64,000 nucleotides of DNA, taken from DATDAH01 sp963823495. GTDB taxonomy: Bacteria > Actinomycetota > Acidimicrobiia > Acidimicrobiales > DATDAH01. The notes beneath the pieces are model-generated. The model did not search any database and was not told the DNA's origin. It saw only the letters and a list, made by a program, of their open reading frames with translations. This document shows positions 7,994 to 16,796 of the stretch, piece by piece; position 1 is the first letter of the stretch; the number at the start of each line of letters is the position of its first letter. A program made the position numbers and the translations under genes. Location of the stretch: positions 434,001 to 498,000 of the forward strand of contig CAWGLV010000001.1 of assembly GCA_963823495.1 (NCBI GenBank), in the 5' to 3' direction.

Positions 7994-9154
7994 ATGACCC
8001 CGAGCGCCGTGGACATCGCCAGCGCCGTCGCCGACCTGGCCGACGACTGGCGGGCCCAGCGGACCGATCGCCAACTACGTCGCCACCTCGACCCCGACGA
8101 CTTCACCGAGCTCCGCTCCCGGGGCCTGCCGCTGATGGCCGTGCCCGAAGACCACGGCGGGACCTGGGTCGACGTGCCCACCAGCGCCCGACCCGTCGCC
8201 CGAGCCCTCCGGGCCCTCGCCGGCGGTGACCCCTCTGTCGCCCTCGTGTCCGCCATGCACCCCTCGGTGCTGGCCTACTGGCTGGCCGGTCCCGACCCCG
8301 CCGAGCCCGCCTGGGAGGCCCAGCGAGCAGCGGTCTTCGCCTCGGCGGCCGAGGGCCACCAGTGGGGCACCATCACCTCCGAACCCGGCAGCGGCGGCGA
8401 CATCGCGAAGACGCGGTCGGTCGCCAGCCCCGACGAGGACGGCCACGCGTTCCTGCCCGGTGGCACCTACCGGATCACCGGCGACAAGCACTTCGGCAGC
8501 GGCTCGGGCATCGCCTCCCGCATGGTGACCACGGCGGTGGCCGAGGGCGAGGACGGGCCCGGCATCTTCGTGCTGGACACCGCCGGCCGCCCGTGGGAGT
8601 CCTCCGACCACGTCGAGATGATCGCCGAGTGGGACGGCATGGGCATGCGGGCCACGCAGAGCCACGCGCTGCGCCTTGCCGGGACGCCGGCGGTCCGTCT
8701 GGCCACCGCCCGACCGCTGGAGGAGGTCACCGCCGCGGCCATGCCGGTGATCGAAGCGTGGTTCGTCGCCGTGGTCCTCGGTGTGCTGGACGAGGCCGTG
8801 ACAACCGCTCGGGCTCGGATCCGCGACCAGGCCGCGACGCTGCGGCCCTACGAGCAGGTCGAGTGGACGAAGGCGGAGGCGGACCACTGGCTGGCCGTCC
8901 AGGCCCACGAGGGGGCGCTGCGGGCCATCGAGTCCGGCGACCCGACCGCGGCCGCCCACGCCGCCCTCCGGGCCAAGCAGTCCGTGGCCGAGCTGGCCGA
9001 GGCGACCCTCCTCCGTCTCGGCCGGGTCCTCGGCGGCGGCACCTTCTCCCAGCGGTCGCCCTTCAGCCACTGGCTGGAGGACGTGCGGGCCCTGGGGTTC
9101 CTCCGGCCACCCTGGGCCCTGGCCCACGACCTGCTGTTCCTGACGTCTCTCTGA
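7994..9154 (+). CDS. acyl-CoA dehydrogenase family protein
   Basis: This 386-residue protein follows the three-domain plan of FAD acyl-CoA dehydrogenases. It has a helical N-terminal domain, a beta middle domain with GTITSEPGSGGDIAKT and YRITGDKHFGSGSGIASRM, and a helical C-terminal domain ending in a GGGTFSQRSPFSHWLEDVRA-like stretch. The middle-domain motif resembles the flavin-contacting region. I do not see the usual catalytic glutamate with confidence. The C-terminal part resembles acyl-CoA dehydrogenase-like monooxygenases (DszC/HpaB-like), so a flavin-dependent oxygenation is an alternative. It stands alone and is convergent with the K+ channel regulator gene. Confidence 0.8.
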   Translation: MTPSAVDIASAVADLADDWRAQRTDRQLRRHLDPDDFTELRSRGLPLMAVPEDHGGTWVDVPTSARPVARALRALAGGDPSVALVSAMHPSVLAYWLAGPDPAEPAWEAQRAAVFASAAEGHQWGTITSEPGSGGDIAKTRSVASPDEDGHAFLPGGTYRITGDKHFGSGSGIASRMVTTAVAEGEDGPGIFVLDTAGRPWESSDHVEMIAEWDGMGMRATQSHALRLAGTPAVRLATARPLEEVTAAAMPVIEAWFVAVVLGVLDEAVTTARARIRDQAATLRPYEQVEWTKAEADHWLAVQAHEGALRAIESGDPTAAAHAALRAKQSVAELAEATLLRLGRVLGGGTFSQRSPFSHWLEDVRALGFLRPPWALAHDLLFLTSL

Positions 9155-9215
9155 TCCGATCCGAGCGAGAACCGCTGCCCGCGCGTCCCCGGTGAGGGCC
9201 GCGGCCGACGGTGAC

Positions 9216-9902
9216 TCAGTCGGCCTCGGCGAAGCGTTCGGCCTGGGCGGTCTCGCCGGCAACGAGCAGCAGGTCGTCGGCGCCGATGATGGTGTCGGGC
9301 GTGGCGTAGGTGAACGACTGGCCGACCGGCTTCACACAGACCACGGTCACGCCGAAGCGGTCACGGACGCCGGCTTCCCCGAGGGACTTGCCGACCACGT
9401 CGCGGGGTGCGGTGGTCTCGACCAGGGCGAACTCGTCGTCGAGTTCGATGTAGTCGATCATCCGGCCGGTGACGAGATGGGCGACCCGCTCGCCCATGTC
9501 CCCCTCCGGGAAGACGACCCGATGGGCCCCGACCCGCTCGAGGATGCGTCCGTGAGCGGCCGTGGCCGCCTTGGCCCAGATGTTGGGCAGGCCGATCGCG
9601 GCCAGTTCGGAGGTGGTGAGGATGCTGGACTCGACATCGCCGATGCCGACCACGGCGTGGGAGAAGTCCGCCACGCCCAACTGGTTGAGCACCTTCTGGT
9701 TGGTCGTGTCGGCCGACACCACGTGGGTGAGACGGTCCATGTGGTCCTGGACCAGGTCGTCGTCGAGGTCGATGCCGAGCACCTCGTGGCCCATCTCGGT
9801 CAGGGTCGACGCCACCGCACTGCCGAAGCGGCCCAGACCGATGACCACGATGCCCGTACCCGCGGGCAGTGACACCTCTCCACCGGTGATCCTCTCAGCC
9901 AA
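9216..9902 (-). CDS. K+ uptake regulatory subunit, TrkA/KtrA type (RCK)
   Basis: This 228-residue cytosolic gating subunit carries an N-terminal RCK domain with a Rossmann nucleotide site GLGRFGSAVAS (from residue 22) and the acidic strand end GIDLDDD, followed by an RCK C-terminal domain. The size is that of KtrA, with a single RCK pair, not the double-length TrkA. Its ATG at 9902 overlaps the stop of the channel gene at 9895 by 8 nt, so the two are translationally linked. It would bind nucleotides and open the partner channel. Confidence 0.92.
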   Translation of the reverse strand: MAERITGGEVSLPAGTGIVVIGLGRFGSAVASTLTEMGHEVLGIDLDDDLVQDHMDRLTHVVSADTTNQKVLNQLGVADFSHAVVGIGDVESSILTTSELAAIGLPNIWAKAATAAHGRILERVGAHRVVFPEGDMGERVAHLVTGRMIDYIELDDEFALVETTAPRDVVGKSLGEAGVRDRFGVTVVCVKPVGQSFTYATPDTIIGADDLLLVAGETAQAERFAEAD

Positions 9903-11241
9903 TGATCGGGCCTTCCTCGGGATAGCGGAACAGCCGCCGGCGGCGGCGCAGGACGATGGCCGCCCCCAGGGTCCAGGGACCGAGGCGGCCGATCAGCATC
10001 AGGACGATGAGGACCAGTTTGCCCGGTGCGGGCACCGCGGGGATGCCCGTGCTCAGGCCGACGGTCCCGAACGCGGAGGTGGCCTCGAACAGCGAGGCGG
10101 CCAGAGGCTCCGGTGTCAGCATGACCAGGACCATCGCCCCGACCCCGACCGCGGCCACTGCGAGCAGGGCCACCGCCAGGGCCCGGCGCTGCGTGCGGGG
10201 GGAGGAGCGACGCCGGAACATCGTGACCTCGGGCTCGCCGCGGAGCTCGGAGAGGATCACGAAGCCGAGGAGGGCGAAGGTCGTCACCTTGATCCCTCCG
10301 GCGGTGGACGCGCTCCCGCCGCCGATGAACATGAGGGCGATGGTGATGAGGAGGCCGGGCTCGGTCATCTGGCCGTAGTCGATGACGTTGAACCCGACCG
10401 TCCGGGGGGTCAGCCCCGAGAACGCTCCGGACCACAGCTTGTCCCCCGCGCTGAGCGGCCCGAGCGTTCCCGGGTTCGTCCACTCGACACCGGTGATGAG
10501 GACGATCCCGACGACCGCCAGCACCGCGGTCATGACCAACGTCAGCTTGGTGTGCACCGACCACGTCCGAGGGCTGCGGAACGACCGGCGCAGCTCGAGG
10601 AGGACGGGGAAGCCCAGGCCGCCGAGGACGAAGGCGGCCATCACCGTGGTCAGGATCCAGGGATCGGCGGCGAACGGGGTCAGGCTGTCGCTGAACAGGG
10701 CGAAGCCGGCGTTGTTGAAGGCCGAGATGCTGTGGAACAGGCCCAGGTAGAGGGACTGCCAGATGGACTCGTCGTAGGCCAGGAAGAAGCGGCCGGCGAG
10801 CAGCACCATGGCGGCGCACTCGAACACGACGGTGAAGAAGGCGACGCCGCGCAGGATCCGCCGGACGTCACCGATGTCGACCGCCCCGGTCTCGGTCTGG
10901 GCGACCATCCGCTGCCGCAGGCCGATGCGCCGGGCCAACACGATGACCAGCAGCGAGGTCATGGTCATGATCCCGAACCCGCCGACCTGGATGAGCGCCA
11001 GGATCACCCCCTGGCCGAACCCCGACCAGTACTCCGGCGTGTCCTCGATGATCAGACCGGTCACGCAGGTCGCCGACGTCGAGGTGAACAGCGCGGTCAG
11101 CGGGCTGGCGGCGACCCGGGTCTGGGTGGCGATCGGCAGGGACAACAGCAGCGTGCCGAGGGCGATGACCCCCATGAAGGCCGTGGTGAGCAGTCGCGTC
11201 GGGTGCTCGGACAGCTTCGTGCCCACCGACACCTGTTCCAC
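9895..11241 (-). CDS. K+ channel/transporter subunit, TrkH/KtrB type
   Basis: This membrane protein of about 448 residues has four repeated M1-P-M2 units. The selectivity-filter loops can be read as STSATCVTG, SISAFNNAGF, SGLTPRTVGFN and TSAFGTVGLSTG, each with the expected glycine. It forms the K+ path of the Ktr-type system with the RCK subunit encoded next. I chose the GTG at 11241 because hydrophobic homology begins soon after (LSEHPTRLLT); longer in-frame starts run into low-complexity Arg/Gly sequence. It is divergent from a second K+ system across a 190-nt gap. Confidence 0.92.
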   Translation of the reverse strand: MEQVSVGTKLSEHPTRLLTTAFMGVIALGTLLLSLPIATQTRVAASPLTALFTSTSATCVTGLIIEDTPEYWSGFGQGVILALIQVGGFGIMTMTSLLVIVLARRIGLRQRMVAQTETGAVDIGDVRRILRGVAFFTVVFECAAMVLLAGRFFLAYDESIWQSLYLGLFHSISAFNNAGFALFSDSLTPFAADPWILTTVMAAFVLGGLGFPVLLELRRSFRSPRTWSVHTKLTLVMTAVLAVVGIVLITGVEWTNPGTLGPLSAGDKLWSGAFSGLTPRTVGFNVIDYGQMTEPGLLITIALMFIGGGSASTAGGIKVTTFALLGFVILSELRGEPEVTMFRRRSSPRTQRRALAVALLAVAAVGVGAMVLVMLTPEPLAASLFEATSAFGTVGLSTGIPAVPAPGKLVLIVLMLIGRLGPWTLGAAIVLRRRRRLFRYPEEGPIIG

Positions 11242-11432
11242 CGCTGCACTCTCGCACACGGCACCGGACCGACCCGATGCCGCACCGGGACGGCCGTCCC
11301 GTCCCACCGAGGCGCGCCGCGCCCGTCGCCCCACCCGGCCGCAGGCACGAAGAGGCCCGGGTGGCCGGCACCCACCCGTCGCCTGCGGGTCGGGAGTGCC
11401 ACCGCCGGACCTCCGTGGGCCAAGCTGGGGCC

Positions 11433-12791
11433 GTGCACGTGATCATCGTCGGGGCCGGGGAGGTCGGCGGGTACCTCGCCCAACGGCTCTGGGCCGAAGG
11501 AAACGACGTCGCCGTCATCGAACAGGACGAGGCCATCGCGACCGCCATCGGCGAGGAGCTCGACATCCACGTGGTGATCGGCAGTGGCACCTCGCCGTCC
11601 TGCCTGAAGGCCGCCCGCATCGACCGGGCCCAACTGCTGGCAGGGGTCACCGAGAACGACGAGGTCAACCTCATCGCGTCGCGGCTGGCCAAGGACGCCG
11701 GGGTCGACCAGACCGTGGTCCGCATCCAGACCGAGGAGCTCCGGGGTGAGGCGGGGGCCGACCTGCGCGCCGCCATGAAGGCCGACGTGATCATCGACCC
11801 CGACGCCGACACGGCGGACGAGATCCTCGAACTGGCCCACGTCTCAGGGGCCGACGAGGTCTACCCCATGTCGGGCGGTGAGCTGGTGGTGATCGGCGCC
11901 GTCATCGGCGAGCGTTCGTCGCTGGCCGGCAGCACGTTGGCGGAGATCGGCCGCATCTTCGAGCCCGACTGGAAGTTCCTCTTCGGGGCGCTCACCCGCT
12001 ACGGCGAGACGGTCATCCCCCGCGGTGACCAACGACTCGAGGTCGGCGACCACGTCCGCGTCCTGACCCGGGTGGCGGCCCGGCGCGAGATCCTGGAACT
12101 GCTGGGCGCCGCGCACCGCCAGGCCAAGCGCGTCATGGTGCTGGGGGGCGGGGCCGTGGGCACCCGGGTGGCCGACCGACTGCAGGCGGAGGGAGCCGAG
12201 GTCGTCCTGGTCGAACGCGACCTGGTCCGGGCCAGGGAGCTGAGCAGGCTGCTGCCGCGTGTTCGCGTGGTCCAGGGCGACGTCGAGGACACCGACTTCC
12301 TCAATGAGGAGTCGATCACCCACACGGATCTGGTCATCGCCGCCACGGGCGACGACGCGGCCAACGTCCTCGCCTGCGCGTTCGCCGCCACCAACGACCA
12401 GATCTTCACGGTGGCCGTGCTCCACCGCCTGTCGCTGCTACCGCTCGTCCGCCAGTTCGGCATCGACGCCGCGCTCAGCCCCCGCACGGCCTCGGCCAAC
12501 GCCGTCCTGCGTCACATCCGCGGCGGCACCGCGTCGGTGGCCACCTTCCTCGAGAGCGACGTGGAGGTGGACGAGTTCGAGATCCAGGCCGGGTCGCCGG
12601 CGGACGGTGTCCCGGTGGCCGAACTGCACCTGCCCCGCGCCCTCGTGCTCGGTGCGGTGATCTCGCCCGACGAGGAGGCGGCCATCGTGCGGGGCCACAC
12701 GGTGCTGCAGGGCGGGGACAAGGTCGTGGTGTTCACCCGGCCCGACTCCATACCGGCACTGCGCAAGGCGTTCTCCGCTCCCGCCGCATGA
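11433..12791 (+). CDS. trkA: Trk system K+ uptake regulator TrkA (two RCK domains)
   Basis: This 452-residue cytosolic protein has two tandem RCK modules: VIIVGAGEVGGYLAQRL at the start, with ENDEVNLIASRLAKD, and VMVLGGGAVGTRVADRL in the middle, with GDDAANVLACAFA. Double-length TrkA proteins assemble under TrkH channels and gate them with NAD(H) or ATP. It starts at GTG 11433, directly before the first Rossmann strand. The stop overlaps the trkH start in an ATGA junction (12788-12791). Confidence 0.93.
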   Translation: MHVIIVGAGEVGGYLAQRLWAEGNDVAVIEQDEAIATAIGEELDIHVVIGSGTSPSCLKAARIDRAQLLAGVTENDEVNLIASRLAKDAGVDQTVVRIQTEELRGEAGADLRAAMKADVIIDPDADTADEILELAHVSGADEVYPMSGGELVVIGAVIGERSSLAGSTLAEIGRIFEPDWKFLFGALTRYGETVIPRGDQRLEVGDHVRVLTRVAARREILELLGAAHRQAKRVMVLGGGAVGTRVADRLQAEGAEVVLVERDLVRARELSRLLPRVRVVQGDVEDTDFLNEESITHTDLVIAATGDDAANVLACAFAATNDQIFTVAVLHRLSLLPLVRQFGIDAALSPRTASANAVLRHIRGGTASVATFLESDVEVDEFEIQAGSPADGVPVAELHLPRALVLGAVISPDEEAAIVRGHTVLQGGDKVVVFTRPDSIPALRKAFSAPAA

Positions 12792-14329
12792 CCCGCCCCG
12801 AGCCCACGCCCCAGGGACTGGAGCGCTTCGTGCCCTTCGGGCCGAGGGGCGAGCGGCTCCGGCCTCGCCACCCGACCCTTGCCGGCCACATCATCGGCCT
12901 CAGCGTGGCCGTCGTCGGCGCCGGCATCCTCGGGGCCGGGCTGGTCGATGCCGTCGACGGGGGGCCCGACACCGTCTCGCTCGTCGTCACGGGTGTCCTC
13001 ACCACGTCGGTCGGGTGGGCGCTGTGGCAGACCACCATCACCCCGAAGCAGATCCGCATCCTCGACGTCTTCACGACCGTGACCCTCGCTTGGGTGGCCA
13101 TGGCCGTGGTCGGAGCCATCCCGTACCTGGTCACGGGGCACTTCGACCGGGTCGACAACGCCCTGTTCGAGTCGATCTCGGGCTTCACCACCACCGGCGC
13201 CACCGTCACCGCCGACATCGAGGCGACGTCCCAGGGCGTGCTCTTCTGGCGTTCCATCAGCCAGTGGTTCGGCGGCATGGGCGTGATCGTCCTGGTCGTG
13301 GCGGTGCTGCCCACCGTCGGGTCCGGCGGCATGAGCCTGATGCAGGCTGAGGCACCGGGCCCGACCGGCGAGCGACTCACCCCCCGGGTGCGGGAGACGG
13401 CCCGGCGGCTGTGGGCGGTGTACCTCGGGTTCACCGTCGCGCTCGCCGCGGCCTACTTCGCCGCCGGGATGAGCGTCTATGACGCCGTGAGCCACAGCTT
13501 CACCACGGTGTCGACCGGTGGCTTCTCCCCCTACCAGTCCTCGATCGCCCACTTCGACTCCGCGGCGATCGAGTGGATCTGCATCGCGGCCATGCTGCTG
13601 GCCGGCGGCACCTTCACGCTGTACTACCGGGCCCTGCGGGGGAACCCGAAGCCGCTGGTGCAGTCCACCGAGTTCCGGCTCTACCTGCTGGTCGTCCTGG
13701 GCGTCGCGCTCTGGGCGTCGATCACCGCGGGCGACGGGGCCGGGGAGGCCAGCGGCTTCCGCGACACCCTGTTCACCAGCGCTTCGACGATCACGACCAC
13801 GGGCTACGTCACCGCCGACTACGGCCTGTGGAGCCAGACCGCCCAGATGCTGCTGCTCGTCGTCATGCCGATAGGCGCCATGGCCGGGTCGACGGCCGGA
13901 GGCGTGAAGATGCTGCGCATCCTCGCGGTGGCCAGCTTCACCCATCGTGAGGCCCTGGGTCATCTGCACCCGCGCCTGGTGCGACCCGTGCGGGTGGGGC
14001 GGGGCACGCTGCCCGACGACGTCGCCGGCAAGGTCGTCGGCTTCCTCATGTTGACCCTGGTCATCCTCGCCGGCGGGGCGTTCCTGATCTCGGCCACCGG
14101 ACCCGACATCGTCACGTCGTTCTCGGCCTCGGCCACCTCGTTGGCCAACGTCGGCCCCGGTCTGGGCTCGCTCGACCACTCGAGCGACTTCCTGGCCATC
14201 CCCGCCCTGGGACGCGGCGTGGCGATGATCCAGATGCTGCTCGGCCGCCTCGAGATCTACCCGGTCATCCTCGCCCTGTCCGTGGTCACCCTGCGCGGCC
14301 CCAACCTGTTGCGTCGCCGGACCTCGTGA
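12788..14329 (+). CDS. trkH: Trk system K+ transporter TrkH
   Basis: This 513-residue integral membrane protein of the Trk/Ktr/HKT superfamily has filter loops SISGFTTTGATV, SFTTVSTGGFS, SASTITTTGYV and SATSLANVGPG. It also has the family segments SQWFGGMGVIVLV and AGSTAGGVKMLRI. Compared with the KtrB-type protein at 9895-11241 it carries extra N-terminal membrane segments, as TrkH does. It is translated by coupling to trkA. The cell thus has a Ktr-like and a Trk-like system in one divergent block. Confidence 0.93.
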   Translation: MTRPEPTPQGLERFVPFGPRGERLRPRHPTLAGHIIGLSVAVVGAGILGAGLVDAVDGGPDTVSLVVTGVLTTSVGWALWQTTITPKQIRILDVFTTVTLAWVAMAVVGAIPYLVTGHFDRVDNALFESISGFTTTGATVTADIEATSQGVLFWRSISQWFGGMGVIVLVVAVLPTVGSGGMSLMQAEAPGPTGERLTPRVRETARRLWAVYLGFTVALAAAYFAAGMSVYDAVSHSFTTVSTGGFSPYQSSIAHFDSAAIEWICIAAMLLAGGTFTLYYRALRGNPKPLVQSTEFRLYLLVVLGVALWASITAGDGAGEASGFRDTLFTSASTITTTGYVTADYGLWSQTAQMLLLVVMPIGAMAGSTAGGVKMLRILAVASFTHREALGHLHPRLVRPVRVGRGTLPDDVAGKVVGFLMLTLVILAGGAFLISATGPDIVTSFSASATSLANVGPGLGSLDHSSDFLAIPALGRGVAMIQMLLGRLEIYPVILALSVVTLRGPNLLRRRTS

Positions 14330-14447
14330 CCCGCGGCCACCCTGCTCACGATGGGACCCCTTGCTCGAGGCCCACGACATACCTCGCCCCGCTCGAGCCG
14401 GAACCCCCGTTCGGCTCCCCGACCGGAGCGGTAGAGTGAGCCGCCCT

Positions 14448-14505
14448 GCGCTCGTAGCTCAATTTGGATTGAGCGTCTGACTTCGGATCACTCCGGGCCG
14501 AGCGC
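14448..14505 (+). repeat. incomplete tRNA-Arg copy (likely att repeat)
   Basis: Bases 14448-14490 match the 5' 43 nt of the intact tRNA-Arg at 17820, including acceptor 5' strand, D arm and anticodon stem-loop, with two changes: A to T after the D loop, and CTACGGA to CTTCGGA, which turns the ACG anticodon into TCG. The T arm is absent. The sequence then reads CTCCGGG-CCGAGCGC, so a complementary acceptor end is present by chance or by internal deletion. A TAGAGT box at 14432 is placed as a -10 for it. It cannot make a normal tRNA. Confidence 0.7.
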
Positions 14506-15012
14506 AGTGCGACCACCCTGATCCTCCGGGCTTTCCGGGGATTCGTTGGGTGCGAAACCGGACGAATCAGATGCTCTCTCGTGGGTCCCCCAGACCGACC
14601 GCAGATCGACTGCCTCCAGCTTGCTCAGGCTGCCTCCGGTTCGGCCGTTCTGGTTGACCGAGGTCATGACGACCCCTCTCTGCTTGTGACCCTTCCGGAC
14701 GGTCCTGTCCAGGACGGTGAACCGGTTCGCTGAACGCCCGCCGGTCAGCCGGAGCCGCTCCCGGAACTCGGCGTCGTTCTGCACCGACACGTAACAGGTC
14801 ACCGCCCTGCCCTGACGAGCTGAGCCGACGCGGGTCTGGCGGTTGCCGGTGGTGTTGTAGATGTTGTTGCCGACCGTGGCACCCGAGCCACGACGGATCC
14901 GGGCATCAGGACGGGCGTTGACCACCGTGTGGGTGTGGGTGACGGTGGCGGTGTTACCGGTGTTGTCGGTGGCGGTGACCATCACCCGTTCCGACGGTGA
15001 CCGGGCCGACAC
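14488..15012 (-). pseudogene. C-terminal fragment of a secreted Ig-like repeat protein
   Basis: The open frame begins inside an Ig-like strand (VMVTATDNTGNTATVTHTHTV) with no signal peptide. It continues with RPDARIRRGSG, NRQTRVGSARQGRAV and VSVQNDAEFRERL, which line up with the RPDGQVRLRSA, QTQSTRVGQNREAV and VRVQNDGRSVNTF segments of the secreted protein encoded at 29792-31543. It therefore looks like the broken end of a related gene, cut at the left by the island edge, where the last residues run into the incomplete tRNA, and at the right by another fragment. Confidence 0.6.
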
Positions 15013-15301
15013 CGACGGCGCCCACTACCAGTACTTGTCGTACCGTCCCGGTGCCGACCTCCGCCTCCAGGGGCGGTGACGGCAGGGCACCAGCTGCGCC
15101 ACGCTGCGCACCCTCGACTTCTTCGAGACCGACTGGAACGGCAAGACGGACTGGGACCGACACCAACTCAACCTGGGAGACGTCGACACGACGATCAGCG
15201 CCGGCCGCCGACTCCGGCTCCGGGTCATGTACGCCTACGACGACTTCTGGCTCCCCCTCACCCGGAACGAGGGCAGTGCCCTGACGATCACGCTGGGCTG
15301 A
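14988..15301 (+). pseudogene. C-terminal remnant of an unidentified protein, frameshifted
   Basis: Two plus-strand frames join to give one coding-like stretch. The first is DGDRADTDGAHYQYLSYRP to LRLQGR, ending in TGA near 15079. The second runs from GTSCATLRTLDFFETDW through RLRVMYAYDDFWLPLTRNEG to a stop at 15301. Neither has a start codon in a sensible place, and the fragment abuts the oppositely oriented Ig-like remnant. I do not recognise the parent family; the beta-rich pattern suggests a secreted or lectin-like domain. Confidence 0.45.
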
Positions 15302-15329
15302 TCGGCCGTGACCGGGGCATGATCCCACC

Positions 15330-15644
15330 ATGGCGCACACGCTGATCGACGATCCCGCCGCACACGTCGTCGTCCAGCCCGGGTCGGTGGTCTCCAAGGT
15401 CGTCCACCGGGGCGAGGACCTCGACGTCACCGTGTTCGGCTTCGACGCCGGCGAGGGGTTGAGCGAGCACCGTGCCGCCCGGCCCGCCGTGGTGCAGGTC
15501 CTGTCGGGTCGCCTCCGCTTCACCGTCGACGGCGAGGACCTGGACCTCGGGGCCGGCTCGTGGCTCCACATGGCCGCCGGGGCGCCCCACTCCTTGGTCG
15601 CCACCGAGGCGACCGTGATGCAGCTGACCCTCCTGGCCGCCTGA
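15330..15644 (+). CDS. cupin domain protein
   Basis: This small cupin of 104 residues is a single beta-barrel. The first motif reads around GLSEHRAARPAVVQVLSGRLRF and the second around GAGSWLHMAAGAPHSL. One His in each motif could bind a metal, but the first motif lacks the usual second His, so catalytic activity is doubtful. It may be a small-molecule binding protein. It lies in the putative island with 29 nt to the preceding remnant and no clear partner. Confidence 0.75.
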   Translation: MAHTLIDDPAAHVVVQPGSVVSKVVHRGEDLDVTVFGFDAGEGLSEHRAARPAVVQVLSGRLRFTVDGEDLDLGAGSWLHMAAGAPHSLVATEATVMQLTLLAA

Positions 15645-15854
15645 CGCGACCGGCCGGGCCGAGGACGCTGGCCTCGGCCCCCAGGCGTGGCTCGTCACCG
15701 ACGGTGACCCGGCGCAGCTCGAGGAGATGCTCCAGGGCCCCGAGCCGGGTCAGGCCGGGGGGAGGCCGGGGTCACGGCCCCGCGGGGAGCCTGCTCGTCT
15801 CGCCTCGCGGGGAGCTTGGCGGCTTGTCCGTTGGGAGCCCGGCCTCTCGTCCCG

Positions 15855-16196
15855 CTAGGAGCCCGGCGTCTCGCAGTGGGTGGCGATGGCGGCCTCGACT
15901 CGGGCGATGACGGTGTCGACCCGGGCCTGGTGGCGGTCGTTGCGGGCGATCACGGCCCGGAGCTGGGCGGCGAGGCGGTTCCGTCCGGCGTCCTCGGCTC
16001 GGGCCAGCGCGCGCTCGAGGCGGACCTCCTTGGCGTCCAGCCGTTGCTCCAGGCGGTGGGCTGCGGCCAGTCGGTGCTCGGCGCGGTGACAGGCGGCCTG
16101 GGGCGGCGGAACGGAGTGGGCGGAGGCGGCGGTGGCCCCGCCGAGGGCGAGAGCGGCGGTGAGGAAGGCAACGGTGGCGGTCCGGCGAAGGCTCAT
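15855..16196 (-). CDS. small secreted helical protein, unknown function
   Basis: This 113-residue protein begins with a clear signal peptide: a basic MSLRRT, a hydrophobic core and cleavage expected near ASAHS. The mature part is almost wholly helical, rich in Ala, Arg, Glu and His, with heptad-like spacing (LEQRLDAKEVRLERALARAED), and ends in HCETPGS. One Cys lies near each end of the mature chain. No family is recognised. It may be a coiled-coil exported protein. Its neighbours on both sides are unrelated orphans. Confidence 0.55.
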   Translation of the reverse strand: MSLRRTATVAFLTAALALGGATAASAHSVPPPQAACHRAEHRLAAAHRLEQRLDAKEVRLERALARAEDAGRNRLAAQLRAVIARNDRHQARVDTVIARVEAAIATHCETPGS

Positions 16197-16408
16197 GGTG
16201 TCTCTTTCGTCGCGGTCGGTCTCCGGCTTTAGCCCTCCGGCCCGTCACGTCACGCCGGCCGGTGGCGGATCCAGCATCGCGCGCCGGGCTCGGCCCCGGC
16301 AAGGGTTCGCCGCCGAGGCCCGGAGGCGCCGGGTTCTCGGTCCGGCGCGATCCGTGGCAGTCCACCGCCGATCGCAGGCCGTCGATTGGCTGCCAGCGCC
16401 GGCCGGTG

Positions 16409-16774
16409 CTAGATCACTCCCCAGCCCGGTGGCGGGCCGAAGTAGTTGTTGTTGATCGTCGCCGTCCACCCGCAGGCGGCAATGGACCGGTTGAACGTCA
16501 CCAGATAGCTGAGGTCGGCATCCCTCTTGACCACCGAGGTGACCCCCCGACCGGCGACCAACACCGGATTGTCCTCGGCATCATTTCCGACTCGGGCGAA
16601 CAGCGGCTGCAGAGCAGGTACGACATCGACGACCCCGACGGTGCCGTTTCTGATGTCGGCACCGGTGACGGTGCCGTTGCCGATGTCGATGCTCTTGATG
16701 GTGCCGTTGCGGATGTCGATGCCCTGGATGCTGCCGTTGACGACCGTCGGGTCGGTCCGCAGTGTGAGCTTCAT
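16409..16774 (-). CDS. small protein with DIxNGT repeats, unknown function
   Basis: This 121-residue protein has an N-terminal third made of 10-residue repeats of the form (V/I)xGxDIxNGT: GIDIRNGTIK, SIDIGNGTVT, GADIRNGTVG. At the DNA level these are about 30-bp imperfect tandem repeats at 16640-16750. Such repeats suggest a short beta-solenoid. The C-terminal part holds ADLSYLVTFNRSIAACGWTATINN and resembles tail- or surface-type beta domains. It starts 22 nt after the recombinase stop on the same strand, so the two are probably co-transcribed. It may be cargo of the element. Confidence 0.6.
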   Translation of the reverse strand: MKLTLRTDPTVVNGSIQGIDIRNGTIKSIDIGNGTVTGADIRNGTVGVVDVVPALQPLFARVGNDAEDNPVLVAGRGVTSVVKRDADLSYLVTFNRSIAACGWTATINNNYFGPPPGWGVI

Positions 16775-16796
16775 GCGTCGGCCCCTCGGGGGTCGG

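Noticed and set aside
14448..14505. A second functional tRNA-Arg with anticodon TCG.
   Set aside because: The T arm and half the anticodon stem are missing; only the 5' 43 nt are tRNA-like.
15645..15854. Plus-strand stretch reading EDAGLGPQAWLVTDGDPAQLEEML after the cupin gene.
   Set aside because: It has no start codon and soon turns into repetitive Arg/Gly sequence; too little to call a gene or a remnant.
16640..16750. CRISPR-like array in the 30-bp repeats.
   Set aside because: The repeats are contiguous, in frame and code for DIxNGT units; there are no spacers and no cas genes.
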